NCBI GenBank assembly: GCA_002432545.1 | Contig: DJFR01000147.1 | Coordinates: 36,654-46,648 of the forward strand | Length of the DNA: 9,995 bases | From: Flammeovirgaceae bacterium UBA5867 | Lineage (GTDB): Bacteria; Bacteroidota; Bacteroidia; Cytophagales; Cyclobacteriaceae | Direction of reading: 5' to 3' | Part shown: positions 7,276 to 9,995 of the stretch, in pieces | How the letters are laid out: the number at the start of each line of letters is the position of its first letter | Numbering within the stretch: the stretch's first letter is position 1 | Program-made: the position numbers and the translations under genes | Notes under the pieces: model-generated | What the model was told of the DNA's origin: nothing | The model's input: the letters and a program-made list of their open reading frames with translations, nothing else | The model's database searches: none

Positions 7276-7941
7276 GTGATCGCAGAAGATTTAATAAACC
7301 ACATGATTCCTCCTTTGAAGGGATCGGACGATGCTCACAAGGCTATCGTGTGGATGGAAGAATTTCGCTGCAATTACCTGCCGGTGGTGGACGATGGTAA
7401 ACTGCTGGGCTTCATTTCTGAAGAGATCATTCTGGAAACCAACGACATTGAAAAGAACGTGCGGGATTTTAACCTCACCGGTCAGCAATGTTTTGTTCAA
7501 CTGGACACACACTTCTACGACATTCTGAAAGTAGCTGCCGAGCATAAATTACAAATGGTGGCGGTACTTAATGAAGACACCACATACTTCGGTGTTATTA
7601 CCGTACAAGATACGCTCACTTCGTTCGCGCAGACAGCAGCGGTGCAAATGCCGGGTGGAATACTGGTGTTGTCAATGAATCACATTGATTATTCATTGGC
7701 AGAGATAAGCCGTTTGATCGAAGAGAATCACGCGAAAATATTAAGCAGTATATTAAAAGAGGATCCGCTTGATCCGGGTAAGATCCGTCTTACGTTGAAG
7801 ATCAATCAACAGGATCTCTCTCGTGTTGTTGCTACACTCGAACGCTTTGGCTACAAAGTGATAGGTCGTTACCAGGACACCAAACCGGTTGTAGGCGAGA
7901 AAGATCGTATCGATATGCTGCTGCGCTATCTTGATATATAG
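7276..7941 (+). CDS. Tandem CBS domain protein with C-terminal ACT-like domain
   Basis: This 221-residue cytoplasmic protein starts at GTG. The next in-frame ATG (7303) would remove the conserved AEDLINHMIPPLK opening, so GTG is preferred. CBS motif 1 covers about residues 8-60 (WMEEF at 26-30, LPVVDDGKLLGFISEE from 35). CBS motif 2 covers about 72-120 (H79 to the GVITVQDTL stretch at 106). Residues about 127-200 look like an ACT domain (GGILVLSMNHIDYSLAEISRLI, ending GYKVIG). CBS pairs normally bind adenine nucleotides and ACT domains bind small ligands such as amino acids, so a sensor or regulatory role is inferred. No enzymatic domain is present. It follows the alpha/beta hydrolase gene by 25 nt and is probably in its operon. 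From memory, relatives often precede NAD kinase, which is not the next gene here. Confidence 0.87.
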   Translation: MIAEDLINHMIPPLKGSDDAHKAIVWMEEFRCNYLPVVDDGKLLGFISEEIILETNDIEKNVRDFNLTGQQCFVQLDTHFYDILKVAAEHKLQMVAVLNEDTTYFGVITVQDTLTSFAQTAAVQMPGGILVLSMNHIDYSLAEISRLIEENHAKILSSILKEDPLDPGKIRLTLKINQQDLSRVVATLERFGYKVIGRYQDTKPVVGEKDRIDMLLRYLDI

Positions 7942-7972
7942 TACATCTATATCTCAAGTGAAAGCAATAATT

Positions 7973-8890
7973 TTATCCTTCCAAAAATTCTTCAAGCAAA
8001 CTCATCGAGCTGGTCAGTCCTTTATACTGAAGTGCTTCAGGCGACATGCTACGCAGTGCTTTTAGCAGTAGATTTTTTTCTTGTTGACTCAGCTCATCCA
8101 CGCGATAAAAATATGTGCGGATGGTAAACAGAAATGCATTGGCCTCTGCCAGCCCCACCAGGTTTTGCCGCTCCGTGCGTATAAACCATCCGTTGTTTTT
8201 GTGATGTGTGCGACCTTGCCAGTTTGCAATGTCTTTATCACGAGGTGCAGTCGGGTGATGATTCAGTCGTGTGTCAGTGGCAATTCCCCAGGCGAAGCGG
8301 GTAAAAGGCGTGCTGGCATGTATAACAGACTCCAGCATTTTACGATAATGCTGCAAAGTTTTTTCCATACCGGGCACAGGTATATGCACCGCAGAAAACG
8401 GTCTTCCGATTTTTTCTTCGGGAGCCCAGTGATTCGGTGAACACAAATGTATAGCCGTTACCCAATCATCATTGTTACTCAATTGAACAACCGCTATATC
8501 TTCCTGCACCTGGCAACAGAGTGCATCAAACAACGACTGGTAAGAATCACCCGTGATACTTAACCAATCTTCATTCCACCAGAACTCTTCGTGTGTGGTG
8601 TTGTTAATGAAATGCCTGTCGGTATAATTTATATTAAACTGCTGCGGATGCTCCTGCTCAAATTGCTTTACCAGGTATTGATTAACGCTGCGCATTGTTT
8701 CAGACTGCACCGTTGCTTCACAATAGTATTTATGAATATTTTCCTGCCGGCAATCTTTCTTGTTGTTAAGGTATAACTCGTACAATTCGTCAATCTGGAA
8801 GATCAACGCATCGTGCCCCTCTGCCTTGGTGGTTGAAACCAGACCCGGAGCTGTTGAATATATACCTGAAAGAAAGGGCAAATACCGCAT
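7973..8890 (-). CDS. DUF3445 / heme-dependent oxidative N-demethylase-like protein
   Basis: The 305-residue product matches the DUF3445 family, related to the alpha subunit of heme-dependent oxidative N-demethylase. The core motif is H148-L-C-S-P-N-H-W155-A-P-E-E-K-I-G162, then H169-I-P-V-P-G174. R-x-E-R-Q at 238-242 follows, with FLFTIRTYFYRVDEL after it. Characterised relatives bind a PAS-like-fold heme and oxidise secondary amines, passing electrons from flavin and iron-sulfur subunits. No such partner gene is visible here, so the substrate and reductant are unknown. In the segment where I recall R-x-NW in the family, this protein has TRFAWGI. No signal peptide is present, so it is cytoplasmic. 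It follows the YbfF-like hydrolase gene by 27 nt on the same strand, which indicates a two-gene operon. Confidence 0.82.
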   Translation of the reverse strand: MRYLPFLSGIYSTAPGLVSTTKAEGHDALIFQIDELYELYLNNKKDCRQENIHKYYCEATVQSETMRSVNQYLVKQFEQEHPQQFNINYTDRHFINNTTHEEFWWNEDWLSITGDSYQSLFDALCCQVQEDIAVVQLSNNDDWVTAIHLCSPNHWAPEEKIGRPFSAVHIPVPGMEKTLQHYRKMLESVIHASTPFTRFAWGIATDTRLNHHPTAPRDKDIANWQGRTHHKNNGWFIRTERQNLVGLAEANAFLFTIRTYFYRVDELSQQEKNLLLKALRSMSPEALQYKGLTSSMSLLEEFLEG

Positions 8891-8917
8891 ACACGATGGT
8901 GGCAGATATACTATATA

Positions 8918-9700
8918 TTACGAGAGCCATTTCATAACCAGATCCACAAACTCCTGTGGCCTTTCAGCCTGTACCCAGTGGCCAGTCTCCATGGTTTCAA
9001 GCGTGGCTTGTGGAAATACTTCTTTGATTCTATCCAGATCAGTATCGCGAACATAGTTTGACCTTCTTCCCCTGATAAACAATGTTGGCTTATCAAATTT
9101 ACCCGGATACTGCATATCGACACCAATGTTAGCGAGCTGCTGCGTTATAAGCGGCAGGTTAATCTTCCATGAGAAACCTCCTTCTGCTTTTCGCTGCAGA
9201 TTTTTCAAAAGGAACTGGCGCACATCAACTTCGGGAACATACGCTGCGAGTGCTTCATCTGCTTCATTGCGCGAAGCCAGTGTATCAATCGCGATAGCAT
9301 TTAACCCTTTCAAAATAGTATAGTGCTCGAGGTCATAATACCGAGGGGCGATATCAACCACAATCAATTTTGATAACGAGTCAGGATGAGCGAGCGCAAA
9401 ATTCATTGCAGTCTTTCCGCCCATCGAGTGGCCCAGTATAACCGGTTGTTCCAGCTTCTGGTCATCTATAAATTCCTTCAGATCATTTACCATCGTAGCA
9501 TAATCAAATGAGTTGCCGTGGTAAGACTGGCCGTGGTTGGCCTGGTCGATGGTATATACTGTATAGTTGTTATTGGATAAGAAACGTGCCTGTGTTAACC
9601 AGTTATCAGACGAACCAAAGAGGCCGTGCAGAATAACCAGAGTTTGTTTTTTTGATGCACTGGCATCAGCCGGCAGGTATTCTCGGAAGAACAATTTCAT
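8918..9700 (-). CDS. YbfF-like alpha/beta hydrolase (putative esterase)
   Basis: This 260-residue cytoplasmic protein resembles the YbfF/ABHD11-type esterases that act on acyl-CoA or short acyl esters. It has H25-G-L-F-G29, D52-Q-A-N-H-G-Q-S59 (the DxRNHGxS loop with Ala replacing Arg), the nucleophile elbow G90-H-S92-M-G-G-K96, VVDIAPRYY from about 114, RGRRSNYV in the late acid region, and the catalytic H241 in ETGHWVQAERP. Length and motif order are normal. The ATG is preceded by AT-rich DNA with a near-match -7 box TACTTTTT (9728-9735, minus strand). It is the first gene of a likely two-gene operon with the DUF3445 gene 27 nt downstream, and it is divergent from lysA. It is not a recent duplicate of the other hydrolase in the window: the two share only the HGLFG and elbow motifs and differ in the loops. 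Confidence 0.9.
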   Translation of the reverse strand: MKLFFREYLPADASASKKQTLVILHGLFGSSDNWLTQARFLSNNNYTVYTIDQANHGQSYHGNSFDYATMVNDLKEFIDDQKLEQPVILGHSMGGKTAMNFALAHPDSLSKLIVVDIAPRYYDLEHYTILKGLNAIAIDTLASRNEADEALAAYVPEVDVRQFLLKNLQRKAEGGFSWKINLPLITQQLANIGVDMQYPGKFDKPTLFIRGRRSNYVRDTDLDRIKEVFPQATLETMETGHWVQAERPQEFVDLVMKWLS

Positions 9701-9822
9701 TTCGAATGAGCGTTATGTGAAATTTTAAAAAAGTAAAAAACGTATGCGGCTTTCGGATTTTCAAGCATTAAAAATAAAGATCGCGCGTGGAAATTTTTTC
9801 AATGTATAAAGACCAACATAAA

Positions 9823-9871
9823 AATCCTGCAAATCGATCCTGATAATCCCGGAATCCACTGAATCCTGATA
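9823..9871. repeat. Degenerate AATCC direct repeat with about 9-nt spacing
   Basis: AATCC or a one-mismatch form begins at 9823, 9832 (AATCG), 9836 (GATCC), 9845, 9853 and 9862, mostly 8-9 nt apart. The longer word ATCCTGATA occurs twice, at 9837-9845 and 9863-9871. The array ends next to the candidate lysA promoter in the 197-nt gap between the divergent YbfF-like and lysA genes. The rest of that gap (9701-9822) is AT-rich and holds nothing I can identify. I saw no similar cluster elsewhere in the window. Confidence 0.6.
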
Positions 9872-9879
9872 TATATTTG
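9872..9879 (+). promoter_or_regulatory. Candidate -7 box for lysA
   Basis: TATATTTG is an exact match to TAnnTTTG and ends 18 nt before the lysA ATG. That implies a leader of roughly a dozen nucleotides, without any Shine-Dalgarno sequence. No TTG is seen at the -33 distance; the AATCC repeat occupies that position instead. Confidence 0.5.
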
Positions 9880-9897
9880 AACCCTTTTAATTTTCGC

Positions 9898-9995
9898 ATG
9901 GAGCTTACAAACGGAACTTACACCATTCAAGGCATTGACGTTCTTAAACTTGCAAACCAGTTTGGTACCCCGCTATATGTGTATGACGGAGCCCG
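9898..9995 (+). CDS. lysA: Diaminopimelate decarboxylase, 5' fragment
   Basis: Only the first 32 codons are inside the window; the gene runs off the right edge. LysA is a PLP enzyme that decarboxylates meso-diaminopimelate to L-lysine, the last step of lysine synthesis. The visible start MELTNGTYTIQGIDVLKLA followed by QFGTPLYVYDGA matches the N terminus of Bacteroidota LysA. GTPLYVYD is the typical entry into the alanine-racemase-like barrel. The PLP-binding lysine and all catalytic residues lie outside. A related fold-III decarboxylase such as carboxynorspermidine decarboxylase cannot be fully excluded from this fragment, but the sequence fits LysA better. Confidence 0.82.
   Translation, partial: MELTNGTYTIQGIDVLKLANQFGTPLYVYDGA

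Noticed and set aside
8081..8440. Open frame of 119 codons on the plus strand opposite the DUF3445 gene
   Set aside because: It is a shadow of the conserved DUF3445 frame, with an irregular Cys- and Arg-rich composition and no motif.
6498..9700. The two alpha/beta hydrolases as a recent tandem duplication
   Set aside because: They share only generic HGLFG and nucleophile-elbow motifs. The loops, acid regions and lengths differ, and they belong to different subfamilies on opposite strands.
1631..9995. asd and lysA as a lysine biosynthesis cluster
   Set aside because: They are about 7 kb apart, on opposite strands, with unrelated genes and terminators between them. Shared pathway membership alone does not make a cluster.
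1..9995. Mobile element, CRISPR array, defence island or prophage
   Set aside because: No transposase, integrase, terminal inverted repeats, spacer-repeat array, nuclease or phage structural gene is visible. All sizeable genes have housekeeping or surface-protein assignments.

Overview
The window looks like chromosomal housekeeping DNA from a member of the Bacteroidota, most likely a Cytophagales-type bacterium. The clues are the protein families (DUF2306, YARHG lipoprotein, a secreted lamin-tail protein, a Bacteroidota-type alpha/beta hydrolase next to a CBS-ACT protein), A-rich leaders mostly without Shine-Dalgarno sequences, and several TAnnTTTG boxes, the Bacteroidota -7 promoter consensus. 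Base composition looks like the low forties in %GC by eye. I see no insertion sequence, phage gene, tRNA, rRNA or CRISPR array.

Layout, left to right. A strong intrinsic terminator of an off-window upstream gene (25-57) abuts the 3' end of a minus-strand DUF2306 membrane protein (49-687). Divergent from it is a YARHG-domain lipoprotein (742-1575). A perfect bidirectional hairpin separates this from minus-strand asd (1631-2626), aspartate-semialdehyde dehydrogenase. Divergent from asd is a large secreted protein with two lamin-tail domains (2693-5035). A 15-bp perfect hairpin follows, then minus-strand pdxJ (5105-5818, vitamin B6 synthesis). Divergent from pdxJ is a YqeY/GatB-like protein (5894-6346), followed by a probable two-gene unit of an alpha/beta hydrolase (6498-7250) and a CBS-ACT protein (7276-7941). 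Convergent with these is a minus-strand pair: a YbfF-like alpha/beta hydrolase (9700-8918) read into a DUF3445 heme-dependent oxidative N-demethylase-like protein (8890-7973). At the right edge a run of AATCC words and a TAnnTTTG box precede the truncated start of lysA (9898 onward).

Functional links. Asd and LysA both act in the diaminopimelate/lysine pathway, but they are about 7 kb apart in separate units. PdxJ makes the PLP precursor that LysA uses as cofactor. The hydrolase-CBS pair belongs to a neighbourhood that, from memory, often continues with NAD kinase and isoprenyl transferase; here it is cut off by the DUF3445/hydrolase pair. That pair is the least conventional association in the window. 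I do not see a clear new defence or mobile system. The best leads are the hydrolase-DUF3445 operon, the lamin-tail protein architecture and the AATCC repeat in front of lysA.
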